DNA of 43,104 bases from Chloroflexota bacterium (GTDB lineage Bacteria > Chloroflexota > Anaerolineae > Aggregatilineales > Phototrophicaceae), in NCBI GenBank assembly GCA_003242205.1, contig QGUR01000002.1, positions 1-43,104 of the forward strand, in the 5' to 3' direction. Positions 24,900 to 32,694 of the stretch are shown one piece after another (the first letter of the stretch is position 1; each line of letters opens with the position of its first letter). The translations under genes and the position numbers were made by a program. A model generated the notes under the pieces. It did no database searches and had not been told where the DNA came from. It worked only from the letters and a program-made list of their open reading frames with translations.

Positions 24900-25521
24900 G
24901 CCATTCGTCCGCGCGAAGAGCCGTTTGTCGGAAGTCCTATCACCGGAAGAGCGCAGCAAGCTCGCTGAAGGGTTGCTGCGCCATGTACTGCGTGTTGTTC
25001 AGCAGGTTCCGCAGGTGGCCGGTTCGCTGGTGATCAGCCGTGACAGCCGGGCGCACGCCGTTGCGCGGGAACTGGGCGCGTATACGGTGATGGAAAGCGG
25101 TACGCCGGAACTGAATACCGCGCTGATGCGCGCAACTCAGGTCGTGGCGAGTTGGAAAGGGGCCGCCGTGCTCATCCTGCCCGCCGACCTGCCGTTGATC
25201 GAGCCTGAAGATCTCATGGCCATGATTGATCTGGGGCGCAACCGGAACACGGTCGTGGTGGCAACCGACGACGAAGAGGATGGAACCAACGCCATGCTCG
25301 TTCGTCCGCCGGGCCTGATAAGATATAGTTATGGCGCGGGCAGCTACGCGCGGCACATCGCCGCCGCGGAAGCCGCCGGCGCTGCCGTCCGCCGCTACCA
25401 TTCGCCCAGGCTGGCGCTGGATATTGATCTGCCGGAAGATCTGGAACGCTATCTCCGGCTCAACGGCAACCGAACCAGCGAATCCCTGTATCTTGCCACG
25501 CCGGATAACCCGGCGGGCTGA
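24871..25521 (+). CDS. cofC: CofC (FbiD) guanylyltransferase
   Basis: CofC activates phospholactate or phosphoenolpyruvate with GTP for CofD. The 216-residue protein has the nucleotidyltransferase start WVIIPVKPFVRAKSRLS, ILPADLPLIEPEDL, TNAMLVRPP, and the ending HSPRLALDIDLPEDL. The ATG lies inside the end of cofD. The 85 bases after its stop hold no gene or clear terminator, only the ribosome site of the next gene. FO synthase genes (cofG/cofH or fbiC) are not in this window. Confidence 0.93.
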   Translation: MSLWVIIPVKPFVRAKSRLSEVLSPEERSKLAEGLLRHVLRVVQQVPQVAGSLVISRDSRAHAVARELGAYTVMESGTPELNTALMRATQVVASWKGAAVLILPADLPLIEPEDLMAMIDLGRNRNTVVVATDDEEDGTNAMLVRPPGLIRYSYGAGSYARHIAAAEAAGAAVRRYHSPRLALDIDLPEDLERYLRLNGNRTSESLYLATPDNPAG

Positions 25522-25606
25522 CGAAACGGTTGGCTGTCGTTCGCTTTCTGCGTCTCCTCTGGTGGGGCGGGCCTGAACATCTCTTTTCGACTCAGGAGAT
25601 TCTTTG

Positions 25607-26614
25607 ATGGCAGATCGAGTTGCTCTTTATCTTCAGGACGCGCACCCGCTGCAAGACGCGATCAGGTACGTTCAGTACGCCGAATCGCGCAATTTTGAGG
25701 CGGTCTGGCAGGCTGAAAGTCGGCTCGTGCGCGATGCGATTGTGCCGATGGCGGCCTTCGCCGCCACGACCAGCCGCATTAAAATCGGTTCCGGCGTCAT
25801 CAATAACTGGACGCGCAATGCCGCCGTGATCGCCGCGACGTTTCTGACGCTGGACGATCTGGCTCCGAACCGCATCATCTGCGGTATCGGCGCGTGGTGG
25901 GACCCGTTAGCCTCGAAAGTCGGCATCAACCGCACCAAGCCGCTGCTGGCGATGCGCGAAGTTGTCACGGTGGTGCGCGACCTGCTGGCGCGCAAGCGCG
26001 TGACCTTTCATGGCGAGTTTGTCCACCTGACCGATGTGGAACTCGACGTGGTGCATGGGCGCAAGGAACCGCGCAACGTGCCGATTTACATCGGCGCGAC
26101 CGGCCCGCAAATGATGGCGTTGACCGGCGAGATAGCCGACGGCGTGGTGCTGAACTATCTTGTTTCGCCGCAATATAACGAGCAGGCGCTGCAACAGCTT
26201 GAGATCGGCGCGCGCAAGGCGGGGCGGCGGCTGGACGACATCGACCGCCCGCAGTTAGTCGTCTGCTCGGTCGATAAAGACCGTAAAAAGGCGCTCGACG
26301 CCGCGCGCAAGCTGGTGACGCAGTATCTGGGCCAGCAGCCGCATATCATGAAGGCCAGCGGCGTGCGCCAGGAACTGCTCGACGAAATCGCGCAGGTGCT
26401 GACGTGGCCCGCGACCGAGGAACAGATCGAGGAAGCGATGAAGCTGGTTCCCGACGACGTTGTGCAGTTGATTACTGCGTCCGGCACGCCCGATGAGGTG
26501 AAGGCCAAGGTGCGGGAATACGTCTCCTACGGCGCGACCTGCCCGATCCTCTATCCGCTCGGCAGCGACGTGCGCCTGATGATCGACACGTTTGCCAACG
26601 GCTATAGCCAGTAA
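25607..26614 (+). CDS. Luciferase-like F420-dependent oxidoreductase
   Basis: A 335-residue TIM-barrel protein of the LLM class. RIKIGSGVINNWTRN, GIGAWWDPLA, NVPIYIGATGPQMMAL and the C-terminal PDEVKAKVREYVSYG follow the pattern of F420-dependent N5,N10-methylene-tetrahydromethanopterin reductase relatives. ATG 25607 has CAGGAG eight bases upstream. As the sixth member of the F420 block it is probably the user of the cofactor made by its neighbours. The substrate is unknown; a folate- or purine-derived compound would fit the setting but is a guess. Confidence 0.85.
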   Translation: MADRVALYLQDAHPLQDAIRYVQYAESRNFEAVWQAESRLVRDAIVPMAAFAATTSRIKIGSGVINNWTRNAAVIAATFLTLDDLAPNRIICGIGAWWDPLASKVGINRTKPLLAMREVVTVVRDLLARKRVTFHGEFVHLTDVELDVVHGRKEPRNVPIYIGATGPQMMALTGEIADGVVLNYLVSPQYNEQALQQLEIGARKAGRRLDDIDRPQLVVCSVDKDRKKALDAARKLVTQYLGQQPHIMKASGVRQELLDEIAQVLTWPATEEQIEEAMKLVPDDVVQLITASGTPDEVKAKVREYVSYGATCPILYPLGSDVRLMIDTFANGYSQ

Positions 26615-26638
26615 CGTCGTTTCTGTTTTCATCCAGCC

Positions 26639-26679
26639 CTCCTCTCCAGAATCCGCAGAATCCGCGTTCTGGAGAGGAG
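26639..26679 (+). terminator. Long perfect hairpin after the F420 block, possible terminator
   Basis: CTCCTCTCCAGAA (26639-26651) pairs perfectly with TTCTGGAGAGGAG (26667-26679) across a 15-base loop. The loop region contains AGAATCCGC twice in tandem. It stands 25 bases after the stop of the LLM gene. No T-run follows at once (only CTCTTT later), so it may be a Rho-assisted or partial terminator, or a 3-prime stabilising stem. The rest of the gap to 26789 shows no gene. Confidence 0.55.
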
Positions 26680-26789
26680 ATGGTCTGGCCTCTTTAACAC
26701 GGACAGCCCACATCATCGCCGCGTGGCTATTGAAAACCGGATTCCGTTCTGTACACTTGCCACATGGGCGAATTACACGATGGAACACG

Positions 26790-29315
26790 ATGCAGCCGAT
26801 GAGGGCCAACCCGAGCGTCTGGCACAGGCGCTCGCTTCTTATCTGGGGGCTGTGCTGCGCGCTGGCGGGGGCGGTTTTTCTTGTCTATGCCTTTGGCTCG
26901 CTGGCGGCGGGGCGTGGCGAGTACGTCATGCCGCTGGACGATGTCTATATTCACTTCCAGTACGCCCGGCAGATCGCCGCGGGGCAGCCTTATGTCTATA
27001 ACCCCGGCCTACCGCCGAGTTCGGGCGCGACCAGTTTTCTCTATCCCTATCTGCTGGCGCTCGGCGTGTTGCTCGGCTTCGACGGGCTGAATCTCGGTCT
27101 GTGGGCAATGGCGCTTGGCGGGTTGGCGCTGGCCGGGTCCGCGTGGCTTGTTTTCCTGCTGGCGCGGCGCTTTGCGACGCCACGCAGCGCCGTCCTGACG
27201 TCGGTCGCCTTTGCGCTGTCCGGCCCGGTCGCCTGGCATTATATGAGCGGCATGGAAACGGGCATCGTCATCCTGCTGGTGCTGGCGACGCTGTATACGG
27301 TCGTGCGGCGTGATGTGCCGGGATGCGCGGTTGCCGGGGCGCTGCTGGCATTGATACGTCCTGAGGGGGGCCTGCTGGCGGTCATCGCCGCCGGGTTGCT
27401 GCTGCTACGCGTGTTACGCGGGTATGGCCTGCACGTTGGCCGCGCGCTCCGGAAGCGGCCTGAATTGTTCTGGCTGGCGCTGCCTGTACTGGCGATCGTC
27501 GTGCAGCCGTTGGTCAATATATGGATTACAGGTTCGGCGGTGGCGTCGGGCAATCAGGCCAAGTCGGTTCTCGGCATGATCCCGCCCTATTTCGACGCCA
27601 TCGCCGGCACGATTTTCGGGAACGCCACTCGCATTGGTCTGGAACTGCTGACCGGCTACAACGCGCGCGAGGGCTGGTACTTTCCCTTCGTTTTGTCCAT
27701 TCTGGCGCTGGTCGGGTTGGTCGGGCTGCTACGGCGACGCGATACCCGGCTGGTGGGCGTGCTGTTGCTCGTCTGGCTGGCCGCCGCCGCTGCCGCCATC
27801 GCCACGCTCGATACGGCGTTCTGGCATTTCAAGCGCTATCAGATGCCGCTGATCGCGCTGCTGTATCCGCTGGCGGCCTGGGGCGTCGCTTTCTGGCCCC
27901 GGCGCGCGTCATGGATAGGGCAGGCGCTCCTGCTGATCTCGGTTGTCTTTCTGGCGGTCACGTTCGCGCCCTTTTACGGTCGTTTCCTGCTGAATGCCGG
28001 TTATGTCTACGAACAGCCGCTGCAGATGGCGCGCTGGCTGGCGGCCAATGCGCCGGAGGACGCGGTCGTCGCCGTACATGACACCGGCATGATGCGCTAT
28101 CTGGGCGGGCGCATAACGATTGATATCGTCGGGCTGACGACGCCGGGCGCGGCGCTTTCGTGGCGCAACGGGCCGGGTGCGGTCGCGGAATATCTGGACA
28201 ACGCGCGGCCCGACCTGATTGCATCTTACGGCCATGGCCATGGCTATGGGCTTGGCTATCTGGCCGATACCAGCCTCTACGCGCGTGAATTGGCCGTCTA
28301 CCCGGTTGAACTGGACGAGCAGGCGAACGTTGCGCTGGCGGCCCCGACGCAGGGCATTTACGCGCCGGACTGGGCCGCGACCGACCGCGGTGAACAGCCC
28401 GCCCAGCCGTCGATTCTCGCCCTGATCGAGAGCCGGGGCGGGCGACGCTTCGAAACCGTCGATGTCGGTAATGTCGCCAGCGAACAGGCCCACCGGTATC
28501 AGTGGCGCGACGCCGAACGGCTGGGCGGCTTCCCGACCGACGTCTACGAGCAGCGGGTGGTCGGCTGTGGCGACGAGAGTTGCCTCGTTCTCGATGGCGG
28601 ACGCCGCATCAACGGCGAAGAAACGTTCGAGATCAGGCCGGAAGACGCCGCGCGCGACGTGCTGATGGTCACACGCCTGCATCCGGTCAACGCCGGGACG
28701 TATACTGTCTATGTCAATGGCAATGCGGTCGCGCGACGCTGGATACCGGCGCTGCCTGGTGCGTGGCTTGAAGTGCCGGTGTTGATCCCGCATGAGCTAA
28801 TGACGACGCCAACGCAAATTCGAGTCGTGCCGGAAACGCCGGGCGGCCACTACATGCCTTATCATCACTGGTTCTACCAGCTTGCGGCCGATGCCGGCGT
28901 CGCGTTGCCCGATGAACCGCCCTATGCGACGTTTCAGGATGGGCGCATTTTGCTCTATGAACCTGAACTGTCCTATGACCCTGCTACAGGACAGCTTGCG
29001 CTTGGGCTGACATGGGGCACGGCGCAGGCCGCCGAAGGCGATTACAAGCTGTTCGTTCACGTGCTTGGCGATGATGAACGGATCGTCGCTCAGATCGACC
29101 AGCGCCCGTGGCAGGATACGCTGCCGCCGGGTAACTGGATCCCCGGCGTGTTCACGGAAACAATTATGGTAGACTTAGCACAGGTTCCGCCCGGACGTTA
29201 CCGTGTTGTCCTCGGCTACTATGATCCGGTGTCGTTCGAGCGTCTTTCCTCAGACCCGGGCGATGACTCGCAGCGGGTTTACTTGGGTGACGTGGAGATC
29301 AACGGCGATGGATGA
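26790..29315 (+). CDS. Large membrane protein, probable GT-C type glycosyltransferase
   Basis: An 841-residue protein. Many membrane helices fill about residues 14-420, and the first extracytoplasmic loop carries PLDDVYIHFQYAR with a DD pair at 50-51, typical of GT-C lipid-linked sugar transferases. The remaining C-terminal half is soluble, presumably outside the membrane, and includes a beta-rich part. I chose ATG 26790, because the open frame upstream runs back through the hairpin and into the LLM gene. The ribosome site is weak; ATG 26799 is close by. It overlaps xdhC by eight bases. The acceptor is unknown. Confidence 0.72.
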   Translation: MQPMRANPSVWHRRSLLIWGLCCALAGAVFLVYAFGSLAAGRGEYVMPLDDVYIHFQYARQIAAGQPYVYNPGLPPSSGATSFLYPYLLALGVLLGFDGLNLGLWAMALGGLALAGSAWLVFLLARRFATPRSAVLTSVAFALSGPVAWHYMSGMETGIVILLVLATLYTVVRRDVPGCAVAGALLALIRPEGGLLAVIAAGLLLLRVLRGYGLHVGRALRKRPELFWLALPVLAIVVQPLVNIWITGSAVASGNQAKSVLGMIPPYFDAIAGTIFGNATRIGLELLTGYNAREGWYFPFVLSILALVGLVGLLRRRDTRLVGVLLLVWLAAAAAAIATLDTAFWHFKRYQMPLIALLYPLAAWGVAFWPRRASWIGQALLLISVVFLAVTFAPFYGRFLLNAGYVYEQPLQMARWLAANAPEDAVVAVHDTGMMRYLGGRITIDIVGLTTPGAALSWRNGPGAVAEYLDNARPDLIASYGHGHGYGLGYLADTSLYARELAVYPVELDEQANVALAAPTQGIYAPDWAATDRGEQPAQPSILALIESRGGRRFETVDVGNVASEQAHRYQWRDAERLGGFPTDVYEQRVVGCGDESCLVLDGGRRINGEETFEIRPEDAARDVLMVTRLHPVNAGTYTVYVNGNAVARRWIPALPGAWLEVPVLIPHELMTTPTQIRVVPETPGGHYMPYHHWFYQLAADAGVALPDEPPYATFQDGRILLYEPELSYDPATGQLALGLTWGTAQAAEGDYKLFVHVLGDDERIVAQIDQRPWQDTLPPGNWIPGVFTETIMVDLAQVPPGRYRVVLGYYDPVSFERLSSDPGDDSQRVYLGDVEINGDG

Positions 29316-30138
29316 TGTGAAAGCGGTCTACGCCGCGCTGCTTGAGGCGCACAAGCGCGGCGACCCGGTGGCGCTGGCCACAGTCGTCAGCGTGCGCGGT
29401 TCCATTCCCCGGCACGAGGGCAGCAAGATGCTGGTGCGCGCCGATGGTTCCATCGTCGGGACTGTGGGCGGCGGTATGCTGGAACAGCGCGTGATCGCCG
29501 AAGCGCTGGCGGCGCTGCGCGACGGCACAACCCGCATGCCCACGTACAGCCTGAATGACCTTGACGCCGGCGACCCCGGAGTTTGCGGCGGTACGGTGCA
29601 GATTTTCATCGAACCGATCGCTGTCGCGCCGACGCTGGTTGTGATCGGCGGCGGGCATGTGGGCAAGGCGCTGGCGGAGCTTGGTAAATGGATGGATTAT
29701 CGCGTCGTACTGTCCGACGACCGCCCGGATTACTGCAATCCCGACTATCTGCCCGGCATGGACGAGTATGTCGTTTGCCAGCCGGCGGAAATCCCGGATC
29801 GTATCGCCATCAACCGCAATACATATGTTGCCGCGGTCACGCGCGGCCTGCCGGTCGATCTGGCGCTCATTCCGGCGCTGCTCAAGACCGATGCTGGCTA
29901 TATCGGCCTGATCGGCAGCCGCCGGCGCTGGGCATTGACGGTAAAGGCGCTTCAGGAACGGCATGGCCTGACGCCCGCCGAGTTGCAGCGCGTGCGCGCC
30001 CCGATTGGACTGGAGCTGCAGGCAGAAACGCCGAAGGAAATCGCGCTCAGCATCATGGCGGAAATCGTGATGCTGCGGCGCGGCGGTACGGGCCAGCCGA
30101 TGCAGTGGCTGGGAGAGGTGGCGGAAGCCGAAGCATGA
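29308..30138 (+). CDS. xdhC: XdhC family molybdenum hydroxylase maturation protein
   Basis: XdhC/CoxI proteins bind the molybdenum cofactor and help sulfurate and insert it into xanthine dehydrogenase. The 276-residue protein has the N-terminal domain (VVSVRGSIPRHEGSKMLVR, TVGGGMLEQRV, GVCGGTVQIF) and a C-terminal Rossmann domain (VVIGGGHVGKALAEL, YIGLIGSRRRW, PIGLELQAETPKEIALS). The ATG lies within the end of the membrane protein gene, after which the xanthine dehydrogenase genes follow. Confidence 0.93.
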   Translation: MDDVKAVYAALLEAHKRGDPVALATVVSVRGSIPRHEGSKMLVRADGSIVGTVGGGMLEQRVIAEALAALRDGTTRMPTYSLNDLDAGDPGVCGGTVQIFIEPIAVAPTLVVIGGGHVGKALAELGKWMDYRVVLSDDRPDYCNPDYLPGMDEYVVCQPAEIPDRIAINRNTYVAAVTRGLPVDLALIPALLKTDAGYIGLIGSRRRWALTVKALQERHGLTPAELQRVRAPIGLELQAETPKEIALSIMAEIVMLRRGGTGQPMQWLGEVAEAEA

Positions 30139-30184
30139 TACCGGCGGGAGAGGGACGTGCGCCGCGAATTGGACGAGATTTACT

Positions 30185-30811
30185 GTGAAGATCCTTTGTG
30201 TTAGCGATACAGTCGTTCAGCAAATGGAAAACGCGGCGCATCTGCGACGCCGTTATCACGACGTTGATCTTATTATAAGCTGTGGCGACATGCCGGCGAC
30301 CTATCTGGAGTTCATCACGTCGGTACTCAACGTGCCGCTGTTTTATGTGCGCGGCAACCACGATGAACGCTACCGGGAATATCCGCCGGGCGGCGAGGAT
30401 TTACACGGGCGGCTGATTACATACAACGGCATCTCGTTTTATGGCCTCGAAGGCTCGATGCGCTACAACCAGGGGGCGATCCAGTACTCGGATGTCGATA
30501 TGCGCCGCCTCGTCCTCAGCGCGGCCCCACGGTTGCTCCCACGTCGCTGGCGTTACGGGCGGGGCGTCGATGTGCTGGTGACGCATTCGCCGCCGCGAGG
30601 CATTCACGATCTGCCCGACCTGACGCATACCGGGTTTAAAGCGTTTCTGACCTTTATGGACTGGTACCGGCCTCGCTATCTACTCCACGGTCACGTCCAT
30701 ACCTGGGACCGGCGTGCCACCGTGGAAACCAAATATGGCGACACGTGCGTCATGAACATCAATCCGGTGACGCTGCTTGAAATCGAGCCGGAAACGAAAC
30801 AGGGAACATAA
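30185..30811 (+). CDS. Calcineurin-like metallophosphoesterase
   Basis: A 208-residue phosphoesterase with CGDMPATYLE, VRGNHDERY, THSPPRGIHD and HGHVHTWDRR, so most of the two-metal site is present. The first motif is altered: ILCVSDTVVQ has no histidine where D-x-H is usual. The start is GTG 30185, 46 bases after xdhC. The substrate is unknown; a nucleotide or cyclic nucleotide would suit the surroundings, but nothing in the sequence proves it. Confidence 0.8.
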   Translation: MKILCVSDTVVQQMENAAHLRRRYHDVDLIISCGDMPATYLEFITSVLNVPLFYVRGNHDERYREYPPGGEDLHGRLITYNGISFYGLEGSMRYNQGAIQYSDVDMRRLVLSAAPRLLPRRWRYGRGVDVLVTHSPPRGIHDLPDLTHTGFKAFLTFMDWYRPRYLLHGHVHTWDRRATVETKYGDTCVMNINPVTLLEIEPETKQGT

Positions 30812-30876
30812 CGCGCGTTCCGCCAGCAATGAAGTTGAGTTTCAGAACGAGTTAGCGCCAGCAAAGGTTGCGAATC

Positions 30877-32298
30877 ATGTGGGATCACTATTTCAGCGTC
30901 ACCTCCATCGACGAAGCGCTTCAACTGCTGGATGAACACCGCGAAGCAGCGCGGGTGATCGCCGGCGGCACGGATATCATCATCGAAATCGAGCGTGGCC
31001 TGCGTCCCGGCGTGCGCGCCCTGATCGACATCTCCCGCGTCTACGGGTTAGACCGGATTGCGCTGGAAGGCGACCGCATTCACCTTGGGCCGCTGGTGAA
31101 CCACAACCACGCCGTTGGCAGCCAACTGATTGTGGAGCGAGCGCTGCCGCTGGCACAGGCTTGCTGGGAAGTCGGCGCTCCGCAGATTCGCAATCGCGGC
31201 ACGATCGCCGGCAATCTCATCACGGCATCGCCGGCCAATGATACGATTGCGCCGCTGCTGGCGCTCGATGCCGAGGTCACGCTGGCAAGCGTTCATGGCG
31301 AACGCACGGTTCCGCTGCGCGAGTTTTATACCGGCCTGCGCCGCACGGTAATGCAGCCCAACGAACTGATGACGGGGATTTCCTTCCGCGCCATGGCCGA
31401 AAACGAGCGCGGCGTGTTTCTCAAGCTTGGGTTGCGGCGCGCGCAGGCAATCTCGGTCGTGAACGCCGCCGTAATCGTGGCGCTGGACGGCGAAGTCGTC
31501 AGCCGCGCCGCCATTGCACTGGGTAGCGTCGCGCCTACGGTCATTCGCGCGCCGGAGGCCGAAGCCGCACTGATCGGGCAACGCCTGACGGACGAGACGA
31601 TAGCTCAGGTCGCGCGTATTGCCGCAACAACGTCGCGCCCGATTGACGACATTCGCAGCACCGCCGCGTACCGGACAGAAGCCGTGCGTGTTCTGGTCAG
31701 GCGCGCGCTGGTGGCGCTGGCTGCGAACGAACAGGCTGCTCGCTGGCCCGAAAATCCGCCGATGCTCTGGGGGCCGAATCAGGCGCGTGTCGTCGAGGGC
31801 CTGAAGGTACGCGCGCAGCACCAGCCCGGCGCGATGATCGAAACCACCGTCAACGGCCAGCGCTACACGGCGACGACCGGCCACGACAAGACGCTGCTCC
31901 GCTTCCTGCGCGAAGACCTGCACCTGACCGGCACGAAGGAAGGCTGTGCCGAGGGCGAGTGTGGGGCCTGCACGGTGTTTCTGGACGGCGTTGCCGTCAT
32001 GGCATGTATGGTCCCGGCCCCGCGCGCGCACCATGCCGAAATCGTCACGGTGGAGGGGTTGGATCAGGACGGCACGCTCCATCCGATCCAGTCGTCGTTC
32101 ATCGAGCATGGCGCGGTGCAGTGCGGCTACTGCACTCCCGGTTTTCTGATGGCCGGGGCCAAGCTGCTTGAGGAACATCCACAGCCAACGCGCCAGCAGA
32201 TCGAATACAGCATTACGGGTAATCTGTGCCGGTGTACGGGTTATTATAAGATCATCGAGGCTTTCGCGGCGGCAGGGCGCGCGCCGGTAAAGGAGTGA
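30877..32298 (+). CDS. Xanthine dehydrogenase, fused FAD and 2Fe-2S subunit
   Basis: A 473-residue fusion. Residues 1-290 are the FAD domain (AGGTDI 29-34, TIAGNL 109-114). Residues 320-473 are the 2Fe-2S part, with plant-type cysteines C357, C362, C365, C377 and the second cluster C416, C419, C451, C453. The subunit carries electrons from the Mo site through two clusters to FAD. In most bacteria these are separate genes, and in eukaryotic enzymes the 2Fe-2S part comes first, so the order FAD then Fe-S is distinctive. ATG 30877 is chosen with AAAGG nine bases upstream; the frame could extend to TTG 30868. The Mo subunit gene follows after two other genes. Confidence 0.93.
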   Translation: MWDHYFSVTSIDEALQLLDEHREAARVIAGGTDIIIEIERGLRPGVRALIDISRVYGLDRIALEGDRIHLGPLVNHNHAVGSQLIVERALPLAQACWEVGAPQIRNRGTIAGNLITASPANDTIAPLLALDAEVTLASVHGERTVPLREFYTGLRRTVMQPNELMTGISFRAMAENERGVFLKLGLRRAQAISVVNAAVIVALDGEVVSRAAIALGSVAPTVIRAPEAEAALIGQRLTDETIAQVARIAATTSRPIDDIRSTAAYRTEAVRVLVRRALVALAANEQAARWPENPPMLWGPNQARVVEGLKVRAQHQPGAMIETTVNGQRYTATTGHDKTLLRFLREDLHLTGTKEGCAEGECGACTVFLDGVAVMACMVPAPRAHHAEIVTVEGLDQDGTLHPIQSSFIEHGAVQCGYCTPGFLMAGAKLLEEHPQPTRQQIEYSITGNLCRCTGYYKIIEAFAAAGRAPVKE

Positions 32299-32304
32299 TG
32301 GCTT

Positions 32305-32679
32305 ATGGGCTTCAGACAGGAACGCAATGCGACCGGGATGCGCCGGTTCTGGCCGCTAATGGGTTTTCTGATGTTCGTCGCGCTGGCGATCGTCAGCTAT
32401 TTTCTGGCCCCTTCCGCCATTGATCTGGCGCGGGGTATCGTGCCGGGTTTTCGCGGCAACGAAATGCCGCCAGACCTGATGCGGCTGGCGTTTGCCGCGC
32501 TGGTATTCGTGGTGCTTGGATCGCTGGCGGCGATTATTCTGGCCGTGACCGCGCCAAAGCGCGAAATCGATGTGATCAAGGACAGCCAGCTGCTTAAGGA
32601 GCGCGAAGAGATGCTGAAGCGCCGGGCCGCTGACCGCGAACGCCTGCGGCGCATCAACCGGGAGCTGCGCTCGAAGTAA
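32305..32679 (+). CDS. Small two-helix membrane protein with charged C-terminal helix
   Basis: A 124-residue protein with two hydrophobic segments (about 14-36 and 60-84) and then a long charged helix rich in Lys, Glu and Arg, likely a cytoplasmic coiled coil. AAGGAG lies nine bases before the ATG. It is inserted between the xanthine dehydrogenase subunit genes. No family recognised. It might tether the soluble enzymes to the membrane, but that is only inferred from position. Confidence 0.65.
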   Translation: MGFRQERNATGMRRFWPLMGFLMFVALAIVSYFLAPSAIDLARGIVPGFRGNEMPPDLMRLAFAALVFVVLGSLAAIILAVTAPKREIDVIKDSQLLKEREEMLKRRAADRERLRRINRELRSK

Positions 32680-32694
32680 GTTTGGGAGGCGATC

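Noticed and set aside
26592..26789. N-terminal extension of the GT-C-like protein
   Set aside because: It would begin inside the LLM gene and cross the 13-bp hairpin; it shows no hydrophobic or conserved pattern.
29688..30188. ORF of 166 codons over the end of xdhC
   Set aside because: An alternate frame of xdhC with biased Arg/Gly/Ala composition; xdhC itself has full domain support.
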